Shown here in pieces: positions 1-9,548 of a DNA stretch of 64,000 nt. Every line of letters begins with the position of its first letter. The first letter of the stretch is position 1. Under the pieces are notes generated by a model that was given only the letters and a program-made list of their open reading frames with translations, was not told where the DNA came from and did not search any database. The DNA comes from Pectinophora gossypiella. Its lineage: Eukaryota; Arthropoda; Insecta; Lepidoptera; Gelechiidae. Where the stretch lies: the NCBI RefSeq assembly GCF_024362695.1, contig NC_065426.1:9640236-9704235 (forward strand), given 5' to 3'. The translations under genes and the position numbers were made by a program.

Positions 1-275
1 GTGTAAAGTTAACCTAACCTAAGTCAACAAACGGTTAACATATGGTAATAAGTAATAACTTCAGAGTCGTAAAGTATTGTATCATTTTATTTTAAAGGTA
101 TTTATGTCAATGTGTTAAAGTAAGAAATAACTTATTAAAGAGCACAACTCAGGCAGTCCCTACAAAAATATCAATTTTACTGTGAATCTAGCATATTCAA
201 TTCGGTTTCTTAATAATTAATAAATTCTATAGGTTAGAACCATTACCAAAGAACCTACAAACCAGCTCCAATTGG

Positions 276-374
276 AACTGCAACCCGACTGCAATCCAAC
301 TGTGAACCAACTATAATTCAACTGTGATCCAACTGCAATCCAACTGTGAATCAACTGTGATCTAACTACAATCC
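276..374. repeat. 11-bp minisatellite, 9 units
   Basis: Nine consecutive 11-bp units of the form AACTGYRAYCC with no indels between them. Variants alternate between AACTGCAATCC and AACTGTGATCC. No reading frame or promoter signal accompanies it. The flanks 1-275 and 375-772 hold nothing I recognise. Confidence 0.85.
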
Positions 375-772
375 AAGAACAATAGAAGGTAGTAATAATC
401 CGTATCTATTACAGTTGTATATGCCAATGGAGCAAAATTATCATTTCCCATCTGCCATAAACAGTCCTTTAACTAAACATAAGGCAGCGATACGTATCTA
501 CAACGTAACATTCAGTTGTAACGTACAAGTTTATTCTTCCTTATTATTTTATGGCACTGTTAATAAAGCCGCGAGTATATTGATTGAATGAATTGGTAGT
601 AACAATTGCGTAACTTTATTTCTGGTTATTCCGATCATGTTATTCCTAGAATTGGCGTTGGCAATAATATTCTTGATTGTTTTATCTTGTTATTTTAAAT
701 GTTCAACCATCCCATAAATAAAAGTATACATACATTATGCAAATGCATAATATCACACATATTTCCCGTTAA
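375..772. other. No recognised feature
   Basis: AT-rich sequence without an open reading frame of note, without terminal repeats, and without similarity to the other repeats in this window. Confidence 0.5.
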
Positions 773-978
773 GGCCAGGCGCGCACTATGAGTTTTTCGC
801 CGCGCGGCAGAAAAGAGCAGCGGCATAATGTCGCACTGTAATACTGCGCCGCTGCGGTGGCTCTGCCGTCAAGTGCGCGCAATACAATTTAAAACTGTTT
901 GGTACAGTATTACAGTGCGACATTATGCCGCTGCTTTTTTCTGCCGCGCGGCGAAGAACTCTTAGTACACGCCTAGCC
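773..978. mobile_element. MITE-N, PIF/Harbinger-like, copy 1
   Basis: A 206-bp fold-back element. The left end GGCCAGGCGCGCACTA pairs with the right end (reverse complement GGCTAGGCGTGTACTA). It is flanked by TAA on both sides (770-772, 979-981), a 3-bp target typical of PIF/Harbinger transposons. The interior is also largely palindromic: GCGGCATAATGTCGCACTGT is repeated inverted. A second copy of identical length lies at 44120-44325. No coding capacity, so it would need a transposase in trans. The superfamily is inferred from target and terminal bases only. Confidence 0.75.
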
Positions 979-984
979 TAAGAT

Positions 985-1095
985 AGCCAAAGATCATGGA
1001 ATTCCACTAACTGTGACGCTGACTTCATGCATGCTCGACGGTTTAGAGCACTTTTCACCAGACCTTTCTTTAAAACATCCTGGATTTGATTTGTG
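985..1095 (-). pseudogene. LINE-C (RTE-like) C-terminal remnant
   Basis: On the minus strand this reads QIQDVLKKGLVKSALNRRAC, matching the C-terminal tail of an RTE-like LINE that recurs at 22335 and 41035. It is about 35 codons, 5'-truncated and without a terminus of its own. It abuts MITE-G. Confidence 0.55.
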
Positions 1096-1101
1096 TATGT
1101 A

Positions 1102-1243
1102 CAGTCATGAGCAATATAATGTACCCACTTTAGGACTCTGTCGCACTAACATATTTGACATTTAGTGAGACTTACAGTTCTAATTGTCAAAAAAGTTAAT
1201 GTGACATGGTACCAAAGTGTATACATATTAATGCTCGTGACCG
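1102..1243. mobile_element. MITE-G copy 1 (TA-flanked)
   Basis: A 142-bp element with ends CAGTCATGAGCA and (inverted) CGGTCACGAGCA, flanked by TA on each side. The whole length folds back imperfectly. Four further copies in this window (9921, 10433, 11565, 22934) share the same boundaries. CAGT ends plus a TA target suggest mobilisation by a Tc1/mariner-type transposase; that is inference. Confidence 0.75.
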
Positions 1244-1325
1244 TACGGGAGGCCTTGCTCTATGAAGTCTACCCTGACACTCGCATCATAAATCTGGAAC
1301 ATTTTAGAATGATTTTAAAGATGTG

Positions 1326-1612
1326 TTGGGCACAGGCCTCTCTTTCATCGATCGGAGAGGCTATGGAGCATACTCCACCAAGCTGTTACGCTGCGGGTTA
1401 GTGGAGGTGTTTTACGGCTAATAGCCGGGACCAACGGCTTATCGTACCCTCCGAAGCACGGATCATCTTACTTTTGGACAATCAGGGGATCAGCCTGTAA
1501 TGTCCTAAACAAGCTAGGGATCACAAAGTGATTTTTGTGATTTGTCCCCACCGGGTTTCGAACCTGGGATCTCCGGAGCACAACGCTCAACCACTGGACC
1601 ACGGAGGCCGTT
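1326..1612 (-). mobile_element. SINE-B copy, minus strand
   Basis: Read on the minus strand: tRNA-like head GGCCTCCGTGGTCCAGTGGT, B-box region GGTTCGAAACCC, central domain, then the tail CTAACCCGCAGC...CATAGCCTCTC. The tail is degenerate at its outer end. No clear target duplication. Confidence 0.75.
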
Positions 1613-1792
1613 AATGAATAAATAATAATCATCCAAACCTTCCTATGTAGTCGAACTGTATCCAACGTGTCTAACCTGCACGTGATATACCAGCGGTAAC
1701 TTATGCAATAGTTCAATTTATATAAACGTGATTCACGCCACGTGACTGGTCAGACAGGTGACTACGGGATGTTTGCGGATTTAATCCATAAA

Positions 1793-1890
1793 ACATAAAC
1801 AGCCTATATACGTCCCACAGGACACAGCCAGACAGGCAGCGCCGGAGGTCCCGCATTGGAGCAGCGTGTTGGAGTATGCTTCATACTGTT
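1793..1890. repeat. Rearranged SINE-B tail fragments
   Basis: Two pieces of the SINE-B 3' region in opposite orientations: AACAGCCTATATACGTCCCA (minus) followed by a plus-strand piece with GCATTGGAGCAGCGTG and GGAGTATGCTTCATAC. Probably an old rearranged insertion. The surrounding 1613-1792 is unremarkable. Confidence 0.5.
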
Positions 1891-1904
1891 TATTTTATTT
1901 TATT

Positions 1905-2098
1905 TTTTTAAAAAAACGTCTAGGGCCCTGTGCCGAGGTTTTTCTTGCAGCTCCTTTTCCCCGGCTACGTTGTGAGAAGTTGCAGTAGTTTTAGGCATAT
2001 GAGACGTTCGTTATGTAAAAATTGACGATTCAAAGTATAACTATGTTACCTACTGAATAAAGATATTTTTCAATTTTGAATTTGAATTGAATTTGACT
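1905..2098 (+). mobile_element. LINE-I (CR1-like) 3' end
   Basis: Non-coding 3' end of a LINE: a GGGCCCTGTGCCGAGG block, a CTTTTCCCCGGCTA block, TAAAGATATTTTT and a terminal TTTGAATTTGAATTGAATTTG-like repeat. The same sequence recurs at 9467, 29086, 33845, 46155, 60028 and 61913. Truncated at the 5' side. Confidence 0.75.
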
Positions 2099-2099
2099 G

Positions 2100-2170
2100 T
2101 CTCCAGTTGATTGAGGGGAGACCTGTGCCCAGCAGTGGGACGTATATAGGCTGTTCATGTATGTATGTAA
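2100..2170 (+). mobile_element. SINE-B 3' tail fragment
   Basis: Contains GTTGATTGAGGGGAGACCTG and CCCAGCAGTGGGACGTATAT, the last part of SINE-B, ending in GTATGTATGTA. The head and centre are missing. Confidence 0.65.
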
Positions 2171-2195
2171 TGGGAACGAAGTCACGGGTAACATC

Positions 2196-2428
2196 TAGTA
2201 TCTTCTTCTTATCGTGTAGTGGAATACTAGCCTCATCAACCCTGTCAGGGTTATGATTGAGCCGCCAAAGGCCCCTGACATGGCTCATGTAACGATTACT
2301 CACTTACACCTGTAAATAGCAACCGGGACCAACAGCTTATCGTGCCTTCGAAATACGGATCATCTTACTTCCGGACAATCAGGTGATCAGCCTGTAATGT
2401 CCTAACCAAACTAGGGATCACAAAGTAA
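2196..2428 (-). mobile_element. SINE-A, minus strand, head missing
   Basis: The tail begins TCTTCTTCTTATCGTG; the body has CCTGTCAGGGTTATGATTGA and the central domain. It stops at GATCACAAAGTAA before the tRNA-like head, so it is 5'-truncated, as expected of a retroposon copied from its 3' end. Confidence 0.75.
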
Positions 2429-2540
2429 CATGTGTGAGGAAGTGAATCGAGTTGGGGGCGGCTTATCATTTATTGTATTTATATTGTTTCGTTTAGTAAC
2501 ATAATATAGTATTCTTAACCACCACCACCATAGAACCATA

Positions 2541-2795
2541 TTGAAGACTATAGAGAACCGGAGAGGAAATATGATTGGCCACCTGATACGACACGATTCA
2601 TTTATAACAAACATTATAGAAGGAAAAATTGAAGGGAAGAGAGGAAGGGGTAGACCTAGGATAACATTTATGAAACAAATAAAAGAGAAGGTGCAGGTCG
2701 TGTCGTATCGGGAAGTGAAGTGAAGCGTATCGGTTTTGGCGGGAAGAAGAGAGGAATGGCGATTACTCCACCGACAAGAGCGCATCTCTAAATAG
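2541..2795 (+). pseudogene. LINE-R (RTE clade) C-terminal remnant
   Basis: A 60-codon open stretch ends at a TGA about 25 codons before the true terminus. It carries the basic RTE C-terminal motif KRGRGRPRITFMKQIKEKV followed by VVSYREVK. After a frameshift the last codons read REEWRLLHRQERISK then stop, and a GA microsatellite (2794-2809) follows. This is the extreme C-terminus of the ORF2 reverse transcriptase polyprotein, downstream of the catalytic domain, so it encodes no enzyme. Related remnants: 10844, 35938, 42109. Confidence 0.75.
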
Positions 2796-2842
2796 AGAGA
2801 GAGAGAGAGTATTCTTAAACATTTTTTTACTTACAATCTCAT

Positions 2843-3093
2843 CATCATCATCATCATCAGCCCATTAACGTCCCCACTGCTGGGGCACGGGCCTTCCCTA
2901 TGGATGGGTAGGGAGATCGGGCCTTAAACCATCACGCGGGCCCAGTGCGGATTGATGGTTATTAACGACTGCTAATGCAGCCGGGACCAACGGCTTGCGT
3001 GCCTTCCGAAGCACGGAGGAGCTCGAAATGAAAACTTTTTTTTTGTGGTCACCCATCCAATGACCGGCCTTTGCGAAAGTTGCAACTTACAAT
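2843..3093 (-). mobile_element. SINE-F, minus strand, head truncated
   Basis: Starts with TCATCATCATCATCATCAGC (the ATGATGA tail inverted), then AACGTCCCCACTGCTGGGGC, the shared central domain, a T-run and the 5S-like GGTCACCCATCC. The tRNA-like end is lost. A short SINE-A head fragment (CCCCACTGGGATTCGAACCC) follows at 3140-3182. Confidence 0.75.
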
Positions 3094-3182
3094 CTATGGA
3101 TTTTTAATTGTAAAATCTGAAAATAAACATTTTTTTAAGTGATTTTTGTGATATGTCCCCACTGGGATTCGAACCCATCACA

Positions 3183-3935
3183 TCATTACATCTAGTATGA
3201 TGAAACGATACTTCATCACCCTATACGACTAACCGTTTTGACATAGTACTCGTATACGTAATTGGATTGTATCAAGTGATATATGGCAGTTGTTTAGATA
3301 GGGGAATGCTCTGTCTTTTTCTCTCTCAAGTATTATAAATAGACAGTTTCTTTCTGCCTCTTTCTTACCTGCATTGAAGTCGGATCTCAAGAGAATCTGT
3401 GCTTTAAAAGATTATTTTAACACGCGTGTGAAACTATTCTACATGAAAGATTGAACGAGCGAACGTCATAAGCACACGACTATATCCCAATTGGGGTAGT
3501 CAGAGATACATCCATCTACGGACAACTAGGCGTAAGCAGGCATTTAGAATAGAATGGAAATCATTTATTTTAGATATAAGTAGGTATAGGTACACAGTAG
3601 GAGTGTTTTTTTTTATCTACAATAAGTACCTGCGCACCTTCTACAAATTATAAACGTATAAGTCTCTCCAAGTTATTCCCGTGTAATTCGAGCGTATATC
3701 AGAAGTGATCAGTAACAGCCACCGGTTTCGTTGCGCGTGAGTCGACGCGACGGGCCGGAAAATCGCAAGTGTTGATCCTTTATTTTGTAAGCCGATGTGT
3801 AATCGGATTCTTAGTATGGATTGTCAGGTACTCAACGTTGGTATTCGTATTATAAAGTTTTCTTCTTCTATCGTGTCGGTTGTAAGGTCAAAGTCAAAGT
3901 ATTAAGGGGTTTTAAAGTTTTTTCCCTTTTTTTTT
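3183..3935. other. No gene; one repeat-P fragment
   Basis: Only 3470-3532 (CACGACTATATCCCAATTGG then GGGTAGTCAGAG) is recognisable, as a repeat-P fragment. The remainder (3183-3469, 3533-3935) shows no coding frame, terminal repeat or relation to other families here. Confidence 0.5.
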
Positions 3936-3952
3936 GGGGGGGGGGGGGGGGG
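3936..3952. repeat. Poly-G run, 17 nt
   Basis: Seventeen consecutive G after a T-run, immediately before an element-J 3' fragment. It resembles the run at 13407-13424. Confidence 0.9.
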
Positions 3953-4050
3953 CGGAAGGCAAGAGGGATACCACTGCCCTATTTGTCCCTAAAAAAGTAG
4001 CATGGAGAATGCTACACCGACAAGAGCGTGGCTCTTAAATTAGTGATGTG
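3953..4050 (+). mobile_element. Element-J 3' fragment
   Basis: CGGAAGGCAAGAGGGATACC through GCATGGAGAATGCTACACCG to GCTCTTAAATTAGTGATGTG. The last 45 bp equal the end of LINE-R, whose final codons are ...LHRQERGS stop. 5'-truncated. Confidence 0.65.
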
Positions 4051-4106
4051 AAAGTTCTTTGAGGTGGATGCACGGTGAGAAATAAGCGTGGTTTCATGTA
4101 TACAGG

Positions 4107-4437
4107 GTGTTAGTGACATCGTTACAAAAACTTTGAGAGTTGATGAATTGATGAATTTTCTCTCGCAAAAGTATGGAAATGACAATAATTAAAAAACATA
4201 TCATGAATTTTCCGACAGAAAATTCCACTTGATATCAACTCGGAATCATGGTCTGAATCATCCCCCTCAGTATTCGTTACGGTGTCACTAACACTCATAC
4301 CTACTTGTATGGCTACCTGTATGTGCTTGGACGGGGTGTATGTAAGTGACATCGTAACGAATACTGAGAGGGATGATTCAGCTGATTTTTCTGAGTTAAC
4401 ATCAAGTGGAATTTTCCAACGCAAAAGTATATGTAGG
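4107..4437. mobile_element. Fold-back M, two inverted half-units
   Basis: Begins TACAGGGTGTTAGTGACATC and contains the conserved block GGGATGATTCAG with TCAAGTGGAATTTTC in alternating orientations: a half-unit out, a half-unit back (GTTACGGTGTCACTAACACT), then a further outward unit. The whole folds on itself. Related copies at 6191-8849, 38023-38504 and 41336-41425. Superfamily unknown. Confidence 0.6.
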
Positions 4438-4554
4438 TAGATATTTACCCTGTATATAGGTAGAAATTTCTTCCATCGAAAGTTGTCTAGAAGAGATCAC
4501 TTATAACAATACTGCAATTGACTACTTGACAGTTGAACATTAATACATACATAC

Positions 4555-4910
4555 ATAAACTCACGCCCGTAATCCCTAATGGGGTAGGCAGAGCCACAAG
4601 TAATCAAAGACAACTTGCAGCCACTGTTGATACGATGTTGTAAGCTGGATATGATGAACCTTATGGTGATAAGGGATTAGCCTATCGCCCATAACATTAG
4701 TCCATCATGTTAGAGGACACAATCCCTCTGTCGGTTTTTACGGCATGCCCGGGAAGACAAGCAGCTGAACGTTTTCTATGTTTTTTATTTGCTCCCAGAA
4801 CAGCACAACATTAAAATATGAAATATGTCGGATATGGCATTTTATCATAGTGAGATCGGCCCCTAAGTGAAGCAGTTCGCGGTAGACACCAGGTATTCGC
4901 GGTTGAGCCC
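4555..4910. repeat. Repeat Q/P fragments
   Basis: ACTCACGCCCGTAATCCCTA with GGGGTAGGCAGAGC recurs as repeat Q near 34255 and 37890. GCATGCCCGGGAAGACAAGC with AGCTGAACGTTTTC recurs near 63470. No coding frame or ends are visible. It is called a repeat only because of recurrence. Confidence 0.4.
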
Positions 4911-5079
4911 AAGAGTACAAGACGAGTTATATATTATGATATACCGGGGAAATTCTGGATAGTCTTTCACAGGATTCCTTGTGTAACATAATAACTGAAC
5001 TATCTAGATGCCAATATCAACGTTTTTACTTATTCACAAAAGACACGTTTCTATAGGTAACTGTTACAATCACATACTC

Positions 5080-5152
5080 TGTCCGGCCCAGTAGTTAATT
5101 AATGCCATCTGCGGCAAATCTACGATAAGTCAAGTCAGAAAAAAAAATTATA
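5080..5152 (+). mobile_element. Retroposon-D 3' end
   Basis: GTCCGGCCCAGTAGTTAAT, ATGCCATCTGCGGCAAATCT and an A-run after AAGTCAAGTCAG: the last 70 bp of retroposon-D with its poly-A. Strongly 5'-truncated. Confidence 0.65.
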
Positions 5153-5214
5153 AAAACGTACACATAACCCCAAAAACGATGAATTTCATTTACTTAATCT
5201 AGAATTTTGAATAG

Positions 5215-5505
5215 CAATTTTATTTTTATTCCTTGTTTTGTATTCATCTCAGTACTCACACCTTTCACACACATATCTTTCTTTACCCAATCCATCCACA
5301 CTTTCTTGGGTCATCCCCTACCCTATATCCATTAAAAAAAAAGAAATTAAGAATTGTTTATTTTCATTTATATGGTTCAACATTTGACAGGTTTTCGATG
5401 CCTCCCTATAAGTTTTTTAAAAACCTGTGTCGTGAGGCACCCCATCCATCTGCATTCATACTCATAACTTTCCTTGTTATATGCCTTCCATCCCTCCTCT
5501 TATAT
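5215..5505 (-). pseudogene. LINE C-terminal fragments, interrupted
   Basis: Read on the minus strand, 5440-5500 gives RKVMSMNADGW and 5215-5335 gives PKKVWMDWVKKDMCVKGVST. Together they resemble the basic C-terminal segment of a LINE polyprotein (usually a VMSMNVDG stretch followed by GRPKKRWMDCVK). A stretch of about 100 bp separates them and one stop lies before PKKVW. Function lost. Confidence 0.45.
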
Positions 5506-5859
5506 TCCGTAAAAGATTTAAAACGAAAACGAATTGGTCTGTATTTTGAACGGCCCTGCTATGTTACCTCGTAAAATACAAATTTATTGCAAAACTAAAT
5601 AAGCAGCGAAAGAAAACTATTTTATGGGTCCGTATTTTATAGGCCTACGCACCTGGTTTTTATTGAAAGCGAAATAAAAAAATGTATCAATTTTCAGTTT
5701 TTATTTTTATTCTCCACGATCGTAATTGAGGTGGTTGGAATACTGTTTTGAATACGTAATAAGTTGCGCATTTTACATAGAGCAAGGAAACTATGGCTCT
5801 TCTGTTAGTATCGACAGCAACGTTAATCTATATTAGGATATAATATTATTATAATAAAC
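5506..5859. other. No recognised feature
   Basis: AT-rich, no open frame with protein character, no repeat shared with the rest of the window. Confidence 0.5.
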
Positions 5860-6079
5860 TTCAACACACGATATTGCTATGGAATTTAAATGAAAAAGCA
5901 ATCTGTGACGTCATAGAAAAACGTGACAAAATGTCGCACTCATTATTACATTCTCCTTTGTTAAAATTCATAGATAAGTTAAATAGAAAAAAGAAAATCT
6001 TTTTGTCACTTTTAAATCTGTGTTTATTTAGTAATCAGAATTTCGTAATTTATCTTTGACACAGGAAAGTACCCAATTG
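5860..6079 (-). mobile_element. Element T, partial copy
   Basis: GTGACGTCATAGAAAAACGT, TAATCAGAATTTCGTAATTT and the terminal GGAAAGTACCCAATTG match element T seen at 10577, 18035 and 37600. Full copies run between a CAATAGGCTAGTTTCCAACT end and an AAACTACCCAATTG end, whose TAGTTTCC and GGAAACTA are inverted. Called a short DNA element; superfamily not known. Confidence 0.5.
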
Positions 6080-7425
6080 TTTCCTACGGTGCAATAATGT
6101 AGGTAACACATATTTTCTCACTGATCGGGTACATAATTATTTAAAAATACACCTAATTTAATGACAGGAGCATAAAAAATAATACTATTATACAGGGTGT
6201 TAGTGACATCGTAACGAAAAAAAAAATGGAACGCATATTTTATTGTACTAAAAACGATGGTGGGTGTTTTTCTTGTCGCAAATGTTTAATTAAGATTTTC
6301 AATTTTTACTGTGCCGCAATGTAAGTCGAACAACGCGCCACACAGACGCTAAACTTACGCGCGGCTACGTTACGCGTGCGTGATACGATGTTGATATCTA
6401 GGTAGGAGTTTTCATTCTCTTGTATTTAGATGCTTAGTGGTTCAACGTTTAAAAATGTTGTTTGTTGAAGTAGAACACCTACTGCCACGATTTTTCACGC
6501 ACGGTACCTACCTACCAGTTATTAAAACGTTCCTAACTTATTAACAATAAAAACCCTACTCTTGCCTTACCTTAATTGTTATTCCTTCGGATGAAGTACC
6601 TAGGTAGGTACCCTAGAACATGTCACGTCACCTAGGTATGCAACATCGCGTTTCCTCCGCGGTAGGTAGGTATCACACGCACTCACAAACACAACACCTT
6701 GCTCTTTAATAAACATCAACAATCTTCCATACTTTTGCGCAGTAAATGGTCTATGATCTATCATCATAGTCGACACTACTCATTTACAGAATGAAACAAA
6801 CACTCACAAACACGAAAAAAATATCCTCGAAAAACATCACGCGATTCGGGTCAAGCTTAGTATTCGACTGAGCGGAAGCGCGCGGCGGCGTTAGCGCAAA
6901 GCATCAAAGGCGCGCCGACGACGCGCCGGCCGCGGCCGAGTCGAGCCGACGACTAGACAGAGAGAGAGAAGTATGTTTATGGTGCAAGTGACAGAGAAAG
7001 AAATAGTATCTGTTCGTATGCCTACTTTATTGGCGAGCGTTGCCCTTGACCCGTGCGCCGGCTATTCACCTGCGCATAGCTGAAGTTGTAGATACGTTAT
7101 TATTATTATTGATGACATTGATAAAATTTAATAATTAGTAATTTTTATTTGTTTATTTTAAATGTGCGTTCTATGCAGCTTAAAACACAATATGGAACTG
7201 AAAAAAAATCTAATTTTTTTATGAATTTTACGACAGGAAACTTCACTTGATACCTATCAACTCAAAGAAATACCTAGTATCTGTTCGTAATGCCTACTTT
7301 ATTGGCGCGCGTTGCCCTTGATCCGTGAGGCTATTCACGTCCGAGTATCCATCAAGACAGATCAAACAAGCCCTAACTCGGAGGTCTTGCGTCCCAGGAT
7401 CCTTTAATTATGTCTTAGAACCTTC

Positions 7426-7670
7426 TTGGCCTATGTGGTCCAGTGGTTGAGCGATGGGATGCGGAGGGTCCGGGTTCGTATTCCGGTGGGGACATATCAC
7501 AAAAATCTGTTTATAAGGCCTTTGGGTGGGACGTTACAGGCTGATCACCTGATAGTCCGAAAGTAAAATGATCCGTGCTTCGGAAGGTACGTTAAGTCGT
7601 TGCTCCCGTCTACTAGGTACTTATGTAAGCACGTAGCCGTTACATGAATATTGTACACAGAACAGGATAG
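7426..7670 (+). mobile_element. SINE-A, degenerate
   Basis: Head GGCCTATGTGGTCCAGTGGT, B-box region GGGTTCGTATTCCGG, GGGGACATATCACAAAAATC, central domain GATCCGTGCTTCGGAAGGTA, then a decayed tail ending near ACGTAGCCGTTACATGAAT. Many substitutions: an old copy. Confidence 0.7.
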
Positions 7671-7841
7671 GTTTTATTAGTTCTTTACTGATGATTTAAC
7701 AATGAGATTTAAAACACGAATAACTTAGTATGTACTTAGTACCTCGGTACCAACATGTAACAAGAAAAATAAGATCACTCCTCTCGGACAATTTTTTTCT
7801 TTGAACATGCCGACATTGCCTACGCGGCGGAGTTGCCGAAC

Positions 7842-8049
7842 TATCGATAGGTAGATTATCAATTGTTGAACTTGAAAATTGTCTAAACTATCGAAAGTAG
7901 TGATAGTACATTTAGATCGATACTAGCGATAGTACCGATAGGTCTTGCTTTGTAACAATAATGGGTATTGATCTAAAAGATCTATCGATAGGTACCTACT
8001 ATTGGTTTTTTTTTAACTAGGTATCGATAGAATATCGATAGGCAACACT
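7842..8049. promoter_or_regulatory. TATCGATA cluster followed by GGCAACACT
   Basis: Exact TATCGATA at 7842, 7983, 8022 and 8033, with near-matches between. The last is followed directly by GGCAACACT (8041-8049). In insects TATCGATA is the DREF/BEAF-type element of housekeeping promoters and boundaries, often found with a GGTCACACT-like motif. No gene follows, so this may be a chance or repeat-borne cluster. Confidence 0.35.
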
Positions 8050-8260
8050 CTGGCGGAGTGTCCGCCCAATTCTAGACGCGATCTCGCTCGATTTTTGTGT
8101 AGCGAGGTTTTGCGTAGGTACTTACATACTAAGTTGGTGGATGGTTGACATAGTAGGTAACTAATTATCTAATCTGTGGTGGTTGTGTTAGTTGGTTGTT
8201 AGTTATTCTAATGACAACAAAGAATACAATTATTTACTGTTTCAACTGTTTTAGGTAGAT

Positions 8261-8470
8261 AATGGCCCCGATTCCTATGAGTAAATGAATGAATAACCCG
8301 GTCGAATCAAAAAGGTATCTCGCTGGTATGCAAACCGTTTGACGTGTGCTGTCAACTTAATTCTGTCGGTTGTTTTAGATTTCTGCTTAAAATTGACGTG
8401 TATTCCATAAATCTTATGCCTGTTGATTATCCGTCCATTTAAGAATAAGAATAAAATAAATTTATAATTT
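8261..8470 (-). mobile_element. Fold-back S fragment
   Basis: Starts ATGGCCCCGATTCCTATGAG (the S terminus) and continues with TTTGACGTGTGCTGTCAACT, TTAATTCTGTCGG, TTAAAATTGACGTGTATTCC. The matching core is at 15800, 32490, 39899 and 50890. Confidence 0.55.
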
Positions 8471-8514
8471 ACGATAGACAGAGAAAGAAATAGGATCGGT
8501 TCGTAGTGCCTACT

Positions 8515-8612
8515 TTGTAGGCCGCGCCGCCGCCGGCGTGCGGCGCGGGGCGCGCGGAGCGGGGCGTGCGGAGCGGGGCGCGCGGCGCGCGGTGCGTGTG
8601 GCCGTTGACCCG
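8515..8612. repeat. Extremely GC-rich block
   Basis: About 90 bp made almost only of G and C, with repeated GGAGCGGGGCG and GGCGCGCGG words and dense CpG, inside otherwise AT-rich DNA. It is flanked by the block repeated at 6990 and 7258. The minus-strand frame through it (arginine/proline/alanine-rich) looks like composition, not a gene. Confidence 0.7.
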
Positions 8613-9028
8613 TTCGAGCAGCTGTTGTCTCCATTACATCGAAAATTTTCGATAATTTGTCATTATTGTTTTTTTTATTGAAATTTGGGTTCCATGCAGC
8701 TAAAAGCACAATATGGAATTGAAAATAATTAAAAACAAAACTCAAAATTTCATGAATTTTGCGACGGAAAATTCCACTAGATATTAACTCAGAATCATGG
8801 TCTGAATCATCCCTCTCAGTATTCGTTACGATGTCACTAACACCCAGTATATAAAAAATAATAGTCATATTAAATTTATTGATAATACTCGTAATAATTA
8901 CACGTCACAGATATTACAAAATTCATTAAATTAAAGTTAAATAAAATACAGTTTGATATTTGGGTCAGACTTGATTAGAATTATGGTGTTACTGAAATAA
9001 TAAAAAAAAAACAAAAAGAAAACAAAAA

Positions 9029-9466
9029 TGGGTCGTTCTTCTTTTTTATCGACAATGATCTGTCCTTCGTTCTGCTTCTGATAAGTTATGTGTTAGAATT
9101 TTGTTTCATGTTTCCATTGTCCAAAAATATAGTTATCTTATTATACTCAAAATACAAGCAAAATACTAATCGGTTCCTCAATTAGTCCTTAAAGAAGCTT
9201 GATTGTTTTTCACAAAATTCTGTGACAGAGTGGTAAATTAAAATGCTGTCTCCGATGAAAAGGACCACTCTGTCACAATATTTTTTGGAATGTGTCTACA
9301 AAGAAAAGTATGTTACCAAGATAAAGAGAACCTCTAAATGGTCCTCTACAGACACATCTTTATATGATGTTTTAAAATATTTAATGCCGTTATAATTTTA
9401 AAGATGTTAAATCCGATAAATTGAGAAAATGTCTTTTTATTGTCGATAAAAAAGAAGAACGACCCA
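9029..9466. mobile_element. 438-bp element with 28-bp perfect terminal repeats
   Basis: 9029-9056 is the exact reverse complement of 9439-9466 (TGGGTCGTTCTTCTTTTTTA followed by TCGACAAT). Internal stems include GTGACAGAGTGGT (9223 on) with ACCACTCTGTCAC, 13 bp perfect. There is no coding frame and no obvious target duplication (left AAAAA, right AATAT). The superfamily is not assigned. The right end touches a LINE-I tail. Confidence 0.7.
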
Positions 9467-9548
9467 AATATCTTTATTCAATAGGTAACATAGTTACACT
9501 TTGAATAGTCAATTTTTAAATAACGAACGTGTCATCCGCCTAAAAATT
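9467..9548 (-). mobile_element. LINE-I 3' end, short
   Basis: AATATCTTTATTCAATAGGT, TAACATAGTTACACTTTGAA and CGTGTCATCCGCCTAAAA: about 80 bp of the LINE-I 3' region, minus strand. 9549-9774 after it shows nothing recognisable. Confidence 0.65.

Larger units (their letters stand above)
6191..8849. mobile_element. Long element with fold-back-M ends (2.66 kb)
   Basis: The left end TACAGGGTGTTAGTGACATC (6191) is matched inverted by the right end, ending at 8849 (reverse complement TACTGGGTGTTAGTGACATC), 28 bp with one mismatch. Sub-terminal M blocks are present near 7180-7255 and 8690-8810. A block of the form GACAGAGAAAGAAATAG...CCTACTTTATTGGCG...GTTGCCCTTGACC occurs three times (6990, 7258, 8475). 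No transposase frame. It may be one large non-autonomous element or two M copies around unrelated DNA; SINE-A, fold-back S and a TATCGATA cluster lie inside. Confidence 0.45.

Noticed and set aside
1..30. Telomeric repeat (AACCTAACCTAAG)
   Set aside because: Only two insect TTAGG-type units, inverted, with no array; chance.
276..374. Coding repeat (11-bp units)
   Set aside because: The unit length is not a multiple of three and stops occur in all frames.
5233..5574. 113-codon plus-strand open frame
   Set aside because: It lies antisense to a LINE C-terminal fragment; the protein-like signal is on the other strand.
8275..8868. 197-codon minus-strand open frame
   Set aside because: It runs through the GC-rich block, fold-back S and fold-back M, all repeats. 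The arginine/proline/alanine run is composition, and there is no domain or splice context.
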